Assembly: GCA_002402105.1 (NCBI GenBank)
Contig: NVVD01000001.1
Span: forward strand, 637,345 to 701,344
Source of the DNA: Candidatus Cloacimonadota bacterium
GTDB taxonomy: Bacteria; Muiribacteriota; UBA6191
DNA: 64,000 nucleotides
Direction of reading: 5' to 3'
Each line of letters starts with the position of its first letter. The first letter of the stretch is position 1. The position numbers and the translations under genes are program-made. Under the pieces are notes generated by a model. The model was not told where the DNA came from. It made no database searches and was given only the letters and a program-made list of their open reading frames with translations. This document shows positions 17,974 to 28,100 of the stretch, in pieces.

Positions 17974-18431
17974 GAGAGATTATATTTTTTTTAAGTATTG
18001 CTATAGTTAGCTTAAGCGCTCAAAACAACTTTATAAATAGTGAATTGATGATGAACTTATTGGCTAGAATTGAGTCATTAGAAAGTCGAGTACGTTTTTT
18101 AGAAGAACAATTGATGAAACGATTGCCTGTTAGTTCTGTAGACCAAAAACAAAATAAAGAAATAGGTCTGCCAGAAAATAAAATAATACCTAAAGCAACT
18201 TTAAAAGTACTTGATGATGATGTTTATACTAGTTTTTTTATCTCTAAAGTAAAAAAGTCTTCTTGGAGATTAAAAAAAGTATCCTGTATAAAAAACCTAG
18301 AAAATAAAAAAGTAGATTGTGAAGCCCAATTTAGAGCAAGTGGAAAAGTAGGAAGATCAGCTAGAAAAGTTGTTAAAGGCCTAATTTTATTAAACAAAGA
18401 CAATAGTCCTTTAAGGGTTTTCACTTTTTAA
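17970..18431 (+). CDS. Small exported coiled-coil protein
   Basis: A 153-residue protein with a signal peptide (about 1-17), a leucine-heptad coiled coil at about 26-50 (MMNLLARIESLESRVRFLEE), a short polar linker, and a C-terminal beta-rich domain of about 75 residues with two cysteines (SCIKNL, VDCEA) that could form a disulfide. The design resembles a small periplasmic trimeric or dimeric adaptor, but I do not recognise the family. The start overlaps the arsC stop as ATGA. Function unknown. Confidence 0.65.
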   Translation: MREIIFFLSIAIVSLSAQNNFINSELMMNLLARIESLESRVRFLEEQLMKRLPVSSVDQKQNKEIGLPENKIIPKATLKVLDDDVYTSFFISKVKKSSWRLKKVSCIKNLENKKVDCEAQFRASGKVGRSARKVVKGLILLNKDNSPLRVFTF

Positions 18432-18445
18432 TTATTTATATGATT

Positions 18446-18637
18446 TTATTGGCCAGAGTTGATCTGAGCGTCTAAAAATAATGCTTCGAGCATTGCATCA
18501 ATCATACTTTCGTCCTCTAAAAGATTTAATAACTCTTCATCGGTCATTATATCCTCAATATACTCAGAAGATTTATGCTCAACATTATGTAGAGCTTTTT
18601 TTAGTTGCCAATCAGATATTTGTATAATTTTTCCCAT
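18446..18637 (-). CDS. Small acidic hypothetical protein
   Basis: A 63-residue frame, convergent with the preceding gene (14 bases between stops). It would encode a helical, acidic product (MTDEELLNLLEDESMIDAMLEAL) with no signal peptide. The amino-acid composition is protein-like and it fills the space between the upstream gene and a non-coding region, but there is no strong ribosome binding site and no recognised family. Confidence 0.4.
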   Translation of the reverse strand: MGKIIQISDWQLKKALHNVEHKSSEYIEDIMTDEELLNLLEDESMIDAMLEALFLDAQINSGQ

Positions 18638-18815
18638 AACACTAAAAGATTCGGCTTATATATAAGAGGCTCGAAGTGTAGTATTTATAGGGTATATCAA
18701 AAAGCTTTAAATTACTGTGCTTTTTGAATGAAACCTTAGAAACAGCTGTAACTTTGAGGGTTAAACTAAGCAAATTATCAAGTTAACTGATTTATCGATT
18801 GAACTTTATAAAAAC

Positions 18816-18896
18816 TGGGGGTTGGAATTTATCTCAATAAAGTAGGTTTGGTAGAAAAATATAGGGATGCTATGGGAATAAATTCTCATCCCCATT
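18816..18896. repeat. Paired-hairpin repeat, second copy
   Basis: Left arm 18816-18840 (TGGGGGTTGGAATTTATCTC...) and right arm ending at 18896 (TGGGAATAAATTCTCATCCC...) are inverted copies of each other, 16 matches in 22 aligned bases. The left arm clearly matches the left arm of the copy at 14692 and the one at 21055 (shared core GGTTGGA/GATTGGAATTTAT). The outer inverted ends seen at 14661 are not evident here. Confidence 0.6.
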
Positions 18897-19212
18897 TAAT
18901 TTTTGTAAAAAGCACTTAATTTGAGGAATAAGAGAAAGTCTTGTTTTGACATGAAATATTAGAGGGGGTGCCTCAAATAGGGACGGAGTTTAAGATAAAC
19001 AATAAGTCTTTTTTTTAATAAAATTTCTAATATCACAAAAATGCTAGAGTCTTGTAAAATATTGTATGCATCGTGAAAGAAGATGATTTATTTATATAAA
19101 AATAGTTAAAAAAGCGACGAATTAAATCGAAAGGAATGATATAAACTGTTTATAAGAAAAAAAGTATTTAAAAACTTGATTTTCACTAGGCGAAGATATA
19201 TAATTTTCGGCT

Positions 19213-19241
19213 TTGAGAAATCAACAATTAAAAACTATAAT
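19213..19241 (+). promoter_or_regulatory. Strong sigma-70-type promoter of the SLH porin
   Basis: TTGAGA (19213-19218), a 17-base spacer and a perfect TATAAT (19236-19241). A transcript would start near 19248, giving a leader of about 43 bases that ends with an AAGGGA ribosome binding site (19278-19283) before the ATG at 19291. This is the best promoter in the window and suits a highly expressed gene. Confidence 0.75.
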
Positions 19242-19290
19242 AATAATAAGATAGAAACAATTAACAAACAACTTAGCAAGGGAACTCAAA

Positions 19291-20916
19291 ATGAGAAGAC
19301 TTTTAGGAACATTGGCAGTTAGTGCCACAATTTTATCTGCATCACATGCAGCAAATCCATTCGCAGACGTATCATCAAACCACTGGGCTTACGGAGCAAT
19401 CAACACTGTTGTAAACTCTGGAGTTATGAAGGGTTATAACAACGGAATGTTTAAGGGTGGAGAAAAAGTATCTAGATACCAAATGGCAGTAATCATCTCT
19501 AGATTACATGACAAGTTTGCAGCTAACGGTACAAATGTATCTCCAGACGTAATGCAAGCAATGGATCGTCTTGGTGAAGAATTCATGGACGAATTAGATT
19601 TAATCGGAGCTAGATTAACTGAATTAGAAAATGCTTTTCATGAGCACGTTTCTACAGGTGAAGGTTCTTCAATGTCTACAGACGGATTTAAATTCTCTGG
19701 AGATGTTAGAGTAAGATCAGAAGTTAGAGATCAAGATTTAGTAGCTGCTGTTGGAAACAAAGACAGTGATACACGTCATTTAGTAAGAACAACTTTAAAC
19801 ATTGACAAGTCTGTTGATAAGGCTGACTTCCATGTTCAATTACAGCATTATACAACTATGGGTAACAGAGGTGGAACAGCTACTGGTATTAATAATGCTG
19901 GAAGCTTAGATCTTCATGAAGCATATGTAAACCTACACATTGGAGATTCTTCTTCATTGACAATAGGTCGAATGGAAGTCGGAATTGGTAACGAATCTTT
20001 AGTAGGTAAGTTACATTGGTCAAATACTCCAAGATCATTTGATGGTTTTGTTTTTTCATCAAGTACAGATCAATTTGATTATAAATTATGGACTTTAAAT
20101 GTAAATGAAACATCAACAGGTGCTATAAACGTTGCTCCTGCAGCTACTGGTTTAGATACTCAATTACATGGTGCTGATGCATGGTGGAAAGATGTATTTG
20201 ATGGTAAATTACACGTTCAGTACTATACTCAGGTTGACGCAAGAGCAGCTGGAGATCGTTTAGATACTTACGGTTTTGACTGGACAAGAACAACTGATAG
20301 TTGGGACTTTTATGTTCAGTATGCTAAGCAAGGTGGAAACGATGCGCTTACATCAACTGTAGCAGTTCCTGCTGATCACGATGGTGATATGCTTAATTTA
20401 AAAGCAATGTATGACTTTGATAATGGTCATAAAGCTGGTCTTGAGTATACAAGCTATTCTGGAAATGATGCTGGAGCTGGAGCTTCTGTTGATAACGGAG
20501 CATGGCAAGGTTTATACCCAACAAGTCATAAATTCATTGGTGCAGCTGATTTATTTAGAATGACAAATGTTGAAGACATTACAATACATTGGACTAAAAA
20601 AGCTAATGATAAAAACACTTTTGGTGTTGCTTATCACATCTTAAGTTTAGAAAATGCTCAAACTGGTCCAACTTTATGGAACTTAGCATCAAACGGTGTG
20701 GCATTAGCAAATGCAGCTGGAAACTTTGAAGATGATTTAGGAACTGAAATTGATTTAACATGGTCACACAACTATTCTAAGAATGTTGACTTTCATGTTG
20801 GATACTCAATCTTCAGTGCTGGAGATTACTTTACAGCAAATCAAGTTGCTGGAACACCTGGTGCAACTGCTCCAGATGCAAACTTTGCTTGGTTAACAAC
20901 TTCAGTAAAGTTCTAA
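19291..20916 (+). CDS. SLH-domain outer-membrane porin
   Basis: A 541-residue protein with a signal peptide (1-20, cleavage after SHA), one S-layer homology domain (about 23-70: NPFADVSSNHWAYGAI, GYNNGMFKGG, VSRYQMAVIISRL), a short coiled-coil linker (about 88-118, LTELENAFHEH) and a beta-barrel of about 400 residues with alternating strands ending in Phe (TTSVKF), the usual C-terminal signal for BAM-mediated insertion. In SLH porins the SLH domain binds pyruvylated or otherwise modified wall polymer and tethers the outer membrane to peptidoglycan. Codons in the first third are enriched in AAC and GAC, unlike the AAT/GAT bias of neighbours, as expected for a very highly expressed gene. It has its own promoter and an intrinsic terminator, so it is monocistronic. 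Probably the major outer-membrane protein. Confidence 0.9.
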   Translation: MRRLLGTLAVSATILSASHAANPFADVSSNHWAYGAINTVVNSGVMKGYNNGMFKGGEKVSRYQMAVIISRLHDKFAANGTNVSPDVMQAMDRLGEEFMDELDLIGARLTELENAFHEHVSTGEGSSMSTDGFKFSGDVRVRSEVRDQDLVAAVGNKDSDTRHLVRTTLNIDKSVDKADFHVQLQHYTTMGNRGGTATGINNAGSLDLHEAYVNLHIGDSSSLTIGRMEVGIGNESLVGKLHWSNTPRSFDGFVFSSSTDQFDYKLWTLNVNETSTGAINVAPAATGLDTQLHGADAWWKDVFDGKLHVQYYTQVDARAAGDRLDTYGFDWTRTTDSWDFYVQYAKQGGNDALTSTVAVPADHDGDMLNLKAMYDFDNGHKAGLEYTSYSGNDAGAGASVDNGAWQGLYPTSHKFIGAADLFRMTNVEDITIHWTKKANDKNTFGVAYHILSLENAQTGPTLWNLASNGVALANAAGNFEDDLGTEIDLTWSHNYSKNVDFHVGYSIFSAGDYFTANQVAGTPGATAPDANFAWLTTSVKF

Positions 20917-20947
20917 TTTAAAGATTAAAATTTAAATAGATAAAAAG

Positions 20948-20982
20948 ATCACCCTCTTGTTTTCAAGAGGGTGATTTTTTTT
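20948..20982 (+). terminator. Intrinsic terminator of the porin gene
   Basis: A perfect 12-base stem, ATCACCCTCTTG (20948-20959) and CAAGAGGGTGAT (20964-20975), with a four-base loop, followed by a run of T to 20982. It begins 31 bases after the porin stop codon. Confidence 0.95.
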
Positions 20983-21054
20983 ATCTAAAAAAATTAGTAA
21001 AACTTAATAAAAGCAAAGTAGTTTATATAGTAACAGCCCTCATTATAAAAAATA

Positions 21055-21078
21055 GGGGGTTGGACTTTAGTCCAATAA
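21055..21078. repeat. Paired-hairpin repeat, left arm only
   Basis: GGGGGTTGGACTTTAGTCCA followed by ATAA: the left-arm type of the repeats at 14692 and 18816. It contains a perfect hairpin, TTGGAC and GTCCAA around a TTTA loop. No right arm is seen downstream. It lies about 60 bases before the truncated nuclease pseudogene. Confidence 0.6.
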
Positions 21079-21134
21079 AAAGTGGAGAGCTTTTTATAAG
21101 CAGAATAGTTTCTTTGCCTTATTTTAAAATATAA

Positions 21135-21884
21135 TTGAGTTCTTCATTTTTAAACTCAGTACTTGGGTTAAAGGGAGAAAAGTTAATAAACGATGTAAAT
21201 TTATTAAATCCCTATAATATACCAAAAATAGAGGGCTTAAAACAAACAACCTTAGATGTTCGAGCTACAGATACAACAGGCAAAGAGTTTATTGTTGAAA
21301 TGTAGGTAAAGGATGAAAACAACTTTACAAAAAGGTCCCTTTATTATACTTCTCAGGTTTACAGCGATCAATTATTAACAGGTGGAAGTTATAGCGATTT
21401 AAAGCCTATAGTTTTTATAGGAATAATAAACTTTAATTTATTTGAAGGTCAAAATTATCTAACAAAGCATCTTATTTTAAATACTGAGACTCATGAGCAC
21501 TGTATTAAAGATTTTGAGTTTAATTTTATTGAATTAAAAAAGTTTAATAAAAAAGAAGATGAATTAACGGGAATCATAGAAGAATGGATATATTTTATAA
21601 AAAATGCAGATGATTTAGAGATGGTCCCCAAAAATGCTTCCAAAGATATTAAAACAGCTTATGATATTGCTAATACTCATCAGTGGACAAAAGAAGAACT
21701 TAACGTTTATAGGTATTGGTTGAGAGAAGAGTCCAGCTATAATAGTGCTTTACAGGATGCTAGTGATAAATCCTTGCAAGAAGGAAAAAAAGAAGGCAGA
21801 ACAGAAGCCTTACAAGAAGCTTTAAAAAGTTTAATTGATTCAGGAATGGGTGAGGAAGAAGCAAAGAAGCTGTTAAAAATATAA
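21135..21884 (+). pseudogene. Rpn family PD-(D/E)XK nuclease / transposase-like, truncated with a nonsense codon
   Basis: A continuous frame from about 21135 to 21884 encodes most of a PD-(D/E)XK nuclease of the Rpn / DUF transposase_31 type. Readable family segments are SFLNSVLGLKGE, LNPYNIPKIEGLKQTTLDV (with the catalytic-core Asp), GKEFIVEM, RSLYYTSQVYSDQL, LKPIVFIGIINFNLF, FNFIELKKF and EEWIYFIKNA. A TAG stop at 21303-21305 falls where the family has the Q of the EMQ motif, one base from CAG. The N-terminal 20-30 residues (usually DFAFKKIFG-like) are missing: a TAA stop at 21132 in the same frame and no fitting sequence upstream. An 87-residue frame restarting at 21621 carries the helical, Gln/Glu-rich C-terminus and could still be translated. 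Considered dead, or at best read through. Confidence 0.8.
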
Positions 21885-22001
21885 AGATAAGGTAATTTAA
21901 ACACCCTGTATTTGTTTATAGGGATATTCAAACTCTTAAAATGTAAATAAATCTTTTGAAATGATTTTAAAAAAATAAGTGCTCATAGCTGAAGAGTTTT
22001 G

Positions 22002-22010
22002 TGTTATAAT
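22002..22010 (+). promoter_or_regulatory. Extended -10 promoter before the 2888-residue protein
   Basis: TGTTATAAT is a perfect extended -10 element (TGn followed by TATAAT). No good -35 box is seen 17 bases upstream, which is normal for extended -10 promoters. It would give a leader of about 120 bases. Confidence 0.4.
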
Positions 22011-22139
22011 TTGAAAAATTAGAATGGGCCAGTTTTATGTTAAAATGGCTTTTTATGCTCAAATATAATTACTTTTTGTGTATAGATTTAACCTTATAAT
22101 ATAGGGTTTTGATCAAAAATATTTGATCGTGGGGTGTTT

Positions 22140-25100
22140 ATGAAATTTCTATTAAATGTAATGACCTTTTTTGTCTTACAAACATTTATTACTTGTGGTT
22201 TAAGTGTGGCTTCAATAAATTTGGACTCTCTTAAGTTGTCAAAAAATGGCTTTGTTGGGGTTTGGTCGATTAAAAATGATATGTGGTCATTTTGGTCAAA
22301 AGATAAAAGGTTTTCAGATAAGGTCTCTTATTTAGACTCACTACAAACAATTAAAGCTGGCTTTGGCTACCATGTAGTGGGGCAGTACCAAAAAGAGATT
22401 AGACAAATAATATCAGACAATCAAAAAGAAGTTTCAGTATTGATTGAAAAGAGTGGTTGGGCATATGTTAATCTATCCAATAAATCTACCTTCACTTTTA
22501 AAGAAAATAGATTGAATGGCATTAAAGAAATCTCATATTTTGACAAAAAATTAAAAGCTTGGGTTTCATGGAAGCTTACTTCGTTAGAGGGGACTTTTGA
22601 AATTCCAAAGAAGCAGTCTTTTTGGGTTTATACAAATAAAGATAGTGTAAGCATCGGTTCAGATAATAAGGAGCTTATAAATATAAAAGGTAATGTAAAG
22701 TTAAAAACCACAAATGTGAGACCTGAACTTAGTTTTAATTTAGGTTCAGAACATATAGAAAAAAGAACAAAAAACTTATTTGTTTTGCATAAAGAATCTA
22801 ATAAAGAAGGCTTTTATTTAGATGTAAACTCTTTTCATTCAAAAGGTGTTCACTTAGATTATTTGAAAATAGAACAAATAGAAGCAAAAAATAAAAACTT
22901 AATTTTTTCAAAACGAAACTATTCAAAATCTTTTACTAATGAGAGAGTGTTTGTCAATCCAAAATTTGGAGATAGGTTAGAGTTTATCATCACAACTAAG
23001 GTTTTACATTCAGATGTAAAACAAAGTAGATTTTTTGTTGAAGTCAAAGATCAAAGATTAACTTCACTTAAAAGATTGTTTAATAACTTAAAACGTACAA
23101 CACGCTTACGAAGTACAAATCTATTGAGTGCCAATGAGATTGACATGATTGAATTAAGTGTTTCTGGTGAAGGTATTGAACCAACAAGAGTTGAGACCTA
23201 TCCTGCAAATACAACAGATGCAAATATTACTATTATTGCAGGACCTCAAAGGACTTTTTTAGTTAGATTCATAGATATATTGGGTGATGTAATAAAAGAA
23301 GCTTCAACAACAGTTGATGTGTCAAATACAATTAATTCACCACTTAGTTTGCAAGTAAAAGATCTAGGTTTCACAGCGCTTAACTTAAGTCATCAAGCGG
23401 GACAATATGGTGATGCATTTGATTTACAAATGTCGATATCATCTGGAAAACTGTTTTACACTTTAGATGGTTCAAACCCAAAATTAAATACTTCAATAGT
23501 TTTTGAGGCAAGTACTACCAGTATTCATATAGATGCTAGTATTGTATTAAAAGTTTTTATCAAAGAAGATGGCGGAAGAAGAAGTGGAGTATTTACTCAT
23601 AATTATGAATTAGGTGGAACTCCAACTGTAGACTTAGAGGTTTTATCAAAATCATATCAAAATCAGTTTCTTGCTCCAGCTGTTTTAAAGTTTACGTCCA
23701 ACTTTGCAAATACAAAAGTTTTTTATAGTTTAGATGGAAGCACAGTAAGTACAGTATCAGATTTTGGAACTGTACCATTTTCAGTAGTAGTCACTAATTC
23801 AAACCTTATATCTTATTTTGGGCTTAGTTCTCTTGGCGAGCAAAGCCAACAAAAAACGACAGAGGTATTTTTATTAAACTCTAGCTTTTCTTTGGCTCCG
23901 AATGTAGAAAGTTTAATTAGTGGAGATTTATTTAATAATAAGTATTTTTTTCCTGTTGATATATTGTTTGAATCAAACTTACCAGAGACTAAAGTTTTTT
24001 ATAGTACAGATTCAAGCGCAGTTACTACTTTGTCTAGTTTTGAAATTGCACCCTTTCATTTGACTATAAATGAAAATACAAATATTAAATATTTTGCAAA
24101 ATCAGTTGTTGATATACAAAGTGATTTATCACAACTTGAAATTTTAGGACATGAGGCAAATGCTATAAGTGCAGATATTGCAATTGCATTTTCAAGCCCT
24201 GAAATTTCAGGACATTATACTTTTCCGATGACGGCAACTTTTACAGGTTTTTTAAATGTAAAAGTTTTTTATACAATAGATGGTAGTACTCCAACTACAA
24301 GTTCAAGTAGTGCTATTGTTCCTTTTGATTTAATGCTTACTCAGGCTAGTAATATTAAATGGTTTGGTTCAGTTAGTGAGTCTATTATTTCAACAACTCA
24401 AAGTATTGATTTATTAGAGCTTAGTGATGGCTTTTATGAAACACGAGATACTTATATATCAGCAAATGGAGTTAGAGTATTTTCTGGAAATCTTTTAGGT
24501 GGAGAAACTTTGAACTTGTTAATTGATGGAGTAGATAGTTCTAGTTTAGTTCAGTTATCAGCAGATGGTTTATCTTATCATTACGAAATCACCCCAGATT
24601 CAAATAGTAATGAAATTGTATTTAAGATTTTAAATCAAAATAATGATGAGTTGGCTTTGTTTAATAATGTTATTAATAACCCAATTTTAAATCATGTATT
24701 TGGCGGGCCATCTTACGGTTTACCATCTCAATATTTTTCAATGAATTTGGTCGGGGGATATGGTTCAGCGGCTTATAACTATGAAACAGAAGAAAAGGTT
24801 TTTTATAATTCAATGAGTGGCTCTTTGATTAAAGTAAATAAATCAAGTACTGTTTCTTTAGTTAGAAACTTTGGAGATTTAGCTATTTTTAATGAACTAG
24901 GTGATATAGGACCTTCTATAGATTATACAAATAACGATCAATTAGAGAGTTTTGAAAAATTTAGTAAAAGATCTGGTGTGGTTTCAGCTAGAGGTTTAGA
25001 GTATGTATTTACAACTCTTAACTGGTTAAATGACCCCGTAAGTCTTGTACATGAGGGTCAAAATTATCAAAGTTATTTGGCTACAAAAATTTATAAATAT

Positions 25101-28100
25101 AATGGACAAAACTTAAGTTCTATTGCTGGTTTAGAGCCTCAAAGTAGTGTAAGCTTTTTAAATATTGTAGATTTAATAGGTACCTCTCAATCTTTTGTAG
25201 CAACTCATACATACCTTGGTGATGAGGTTGCTAAAGTTGTTCAGTTACAAGATAGAGTGTTGTTTGTAGCAGGTACTTCTATTTTTGAAATTTCAATAAA
25301 TGGACAATTGTCTTGGTTAATGGGAGCTTCGTTTGAATCTTTTTTATCGGGCTCTTTAATAGCTATGCAATCAATTAATTGGCAATTAAGGGCTTTTGAA
25401 AAAACAGGTGTAAATAGCATAATGATTTCGGCTTTAGTAAGCGATGTTAGTATCCCATTGACTAGTGGTTTAGCTCAGTATATTCCAATGAAAATTTATC
25501 AGCTGACGCAATCATTAGACTCTAGTTTTATAACTAGTGAAAAATATACAATCGGTGATAATTTAATAAGTCTTGATTATCTTAAAGATAATATCCCAGC
25601 AGCTCAAATGCCAGCTTCAATATTAGTTAATGGTGAATATCATGATGTGATAGAGTCGTTTTCATTTTCACAAAACAAAGTTTATTTTATAGTGAGAGAT
25701 TCAAGATCAATTGATGCTTCACTACTTGATTTTCCAAATCATCTTTATTCAATGGACGTAGAGACTGGTCTTTTAAAACAGGAGTTAAACCCTACTTTTG
25801 GTTTTGTACAAGAGTTAAGTAGCCCACTCAATGAGCTAAAAAAAGCACCCAATGAAATGTTGACTATGGGTGATGAGATATTGTTTGTTTATCTAAACGA
25901 ACTTGATAGAAACGCTTCAAGTAATAATAGTTCTCCATCGACAGGGGGTACTACAGGTATAATAAATTCAATAGGTTCGGCATCTTCAAATAATAATGTT
26001 GGACTAGAGTTGGGTTTATTAAATCCATCAACAAACAATGTCTCACTTTTAATGGATGATGAAAGTGAATTGGTATTAAACTTTAAAACAGAAATTCTAC
26101 TAACAAATGGTTCTTTGTATACTTTAAGAGAAGAGTTTGATCATTCAGTAGCTACATTTTCAACTCAAATCATTAAAAAGGATTACTTTAAGTCAATAGA
26201 TGAGAACGAAGAAAACTCTATTTTTGAAATACCATTTGGTATTACAATAAATAAACTAATTTATCACTCTTTTGCAAAAAAGTTATTAGGTTTAACTTCA
26301 TCTTTAGAGGGGTCGATGTTAACGAGCTTTACTTTTGACTCTAAAAAAAGCAATTCTTTATCGACTTCTGCATCAGTTTTCATACAAAATTTTCCAAATG
26401 CTTTATCAACAATGACTCCATTAATATCAGGAGCAAGCGAAATATCTGACATGAACACTCTTGCTTTTGCTTCTGGTAATAATTTAACTTTGAACCAAAT
26501 TTCTTTACCAAGAGCGGAATATCTAGAAATTATTGCTGACGATACATCTTCTAATATACTGATTAAAATAAAGGTGTTGAATGATTTACAATTGTATAGA
26601 GTGGACATAAATACTTTAGAGGTTCAATCTATAGTGGACTTTAGTATTGGACTTCCGAGTAATGATGGCCAAGTTGTATTAGATTTTGATGCAATTGAGC
26701 TAGCCCAATTTGTAGGTGATGTAGTATTTTTAATACATAAAGGTAGCGTATATAAATTAAATATTAGTTCACAAAACTTAGATGTGTTACATATTAGTGA
26801 AAGTACAGATATTGTTAATGCTCAATCCATTCCTGATAAATCATCACCATTGTTTGTACAAGATCTAACCTTTTCAAAGGATGTAAGTCATGACTTGTAT
26901 ACTATATTTAATTATCCAGAGAATGGACAAATTAATATTTCTGGTATATCAAAAGGTATTCCTAGACTAAATAATGTAATATTTTCTTTTGTGAGATCAG
27001 AGTTTCAAAATGTTGCAGTAGAGGCTGAGTTTGACTTTGATCAAAAAACAATCCAGCAATTAGTCCAAGAGAGCTGGAGCACATTAGATGAGCAAAAAAA
27101 GATTTTAATAAAAGATATACCAAACTTTATAGCCATGTCTTTGTCAGACGTAAAGTTCAAAAGTTCTTTTCAGGGTATTTATTTACAAAGTTCAGGTTTC
27201 TTTAACACTCAATTATTGGCATTAGACCCAAGGCCTATTATTAGTAGTGATTTACTAATTTCAAATGTTCACTCTTTAAGTGGTTCTACAAATTTAGTGG
27301 CACATGATGTTATTGAGTTTAACTATCAAACAAATAACAATGAAAATATTGATTTTCATGCAACAATTGGTAGTGAGGTAGTGGAGTTTAACAACGGTAT
27401 TGCTTCTTTAGAGCTAGGGTCATTCGTCGGAAACTTCAATACAAATATACTAGCAGGAGCCGTAGGTATAGATCTACTAGGAAGAAAAACAAAAGTATTT
27501 CAAGGCTTAAACATAGCCCTTTCTTATGAACAAAGCATTTTAGACTTTGTACCACAAACATCAACAATTACTATTGAATCTAGTTTAGTTGAGCCATTAG
27601 TTTTTCAAAGCTCTTATGACTTTTCATTAAAGTCTACACCTTTTTCTACTTTGGCTATTGTAATATTAAGAGCAAATGGGGCAATTGTTGAAGTTAAGCA
27701 GTTTCCTTTACATAGCCGTGATGATTTTACTGAAACTTTTATACATTTAGATGTACCTGATGGTGTAGATCAGATAGTAATTGAGATTGCAAATCCGAAT
27801 GGTAACTCAGGTAGTCCTTTGGTTTATGACTTAAAAGTTATGAGGCTTACAACAATTTCTGGAGCTTTTGGTACTGGTTATGGTGCAGATCATTCAAACA
27901 TAGAACCAATTAGGCTTTTAAAAAGAAACTCAGCAGGAGGAGTGCCTTTTTTATTAAGTGAAAAAAGTAACTCTGACTTTGATTTAAAGTCACATGATCT
28001 ATTTAAAATTACTGAGAATAATACTATAGAAGGCTCATCTTATTTTGCTGCATTTGTTGATGAGTTTGGAGACGATGCTTTTGAAAAAATACTGGGATAT

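Larger units (their letters stand above)
18638..19290. other. 653-base intergenic region with repeat and porin promoter
   Basis: No convincing gene. The region holds a paired-hairpin repeat (18816-18896), a GC-richer short patch at 18962-18990 (TGCCTCAAATAGGGACGGAG) reminiscent of degenerate REP-like sequence, and then the promoter and leader of the SLH porin (19213-19290). The rest is AT-rich and featureless. Confidence 0.5.

Noticed and set aside
22134-22139. GTG two codons before the ATG of the 2888-residue protein as the true start
   Set aside because: The ATG at 22140 has GTGGGG immediately upstream at good spacing, and the GTG itself is part of that ribosome binding site.
26264-26608. 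114-residue antisense frame inside the giant surface protein gene
   Set aside because: Fully within a long continuous coding frame on the other strand; no start context, no family.
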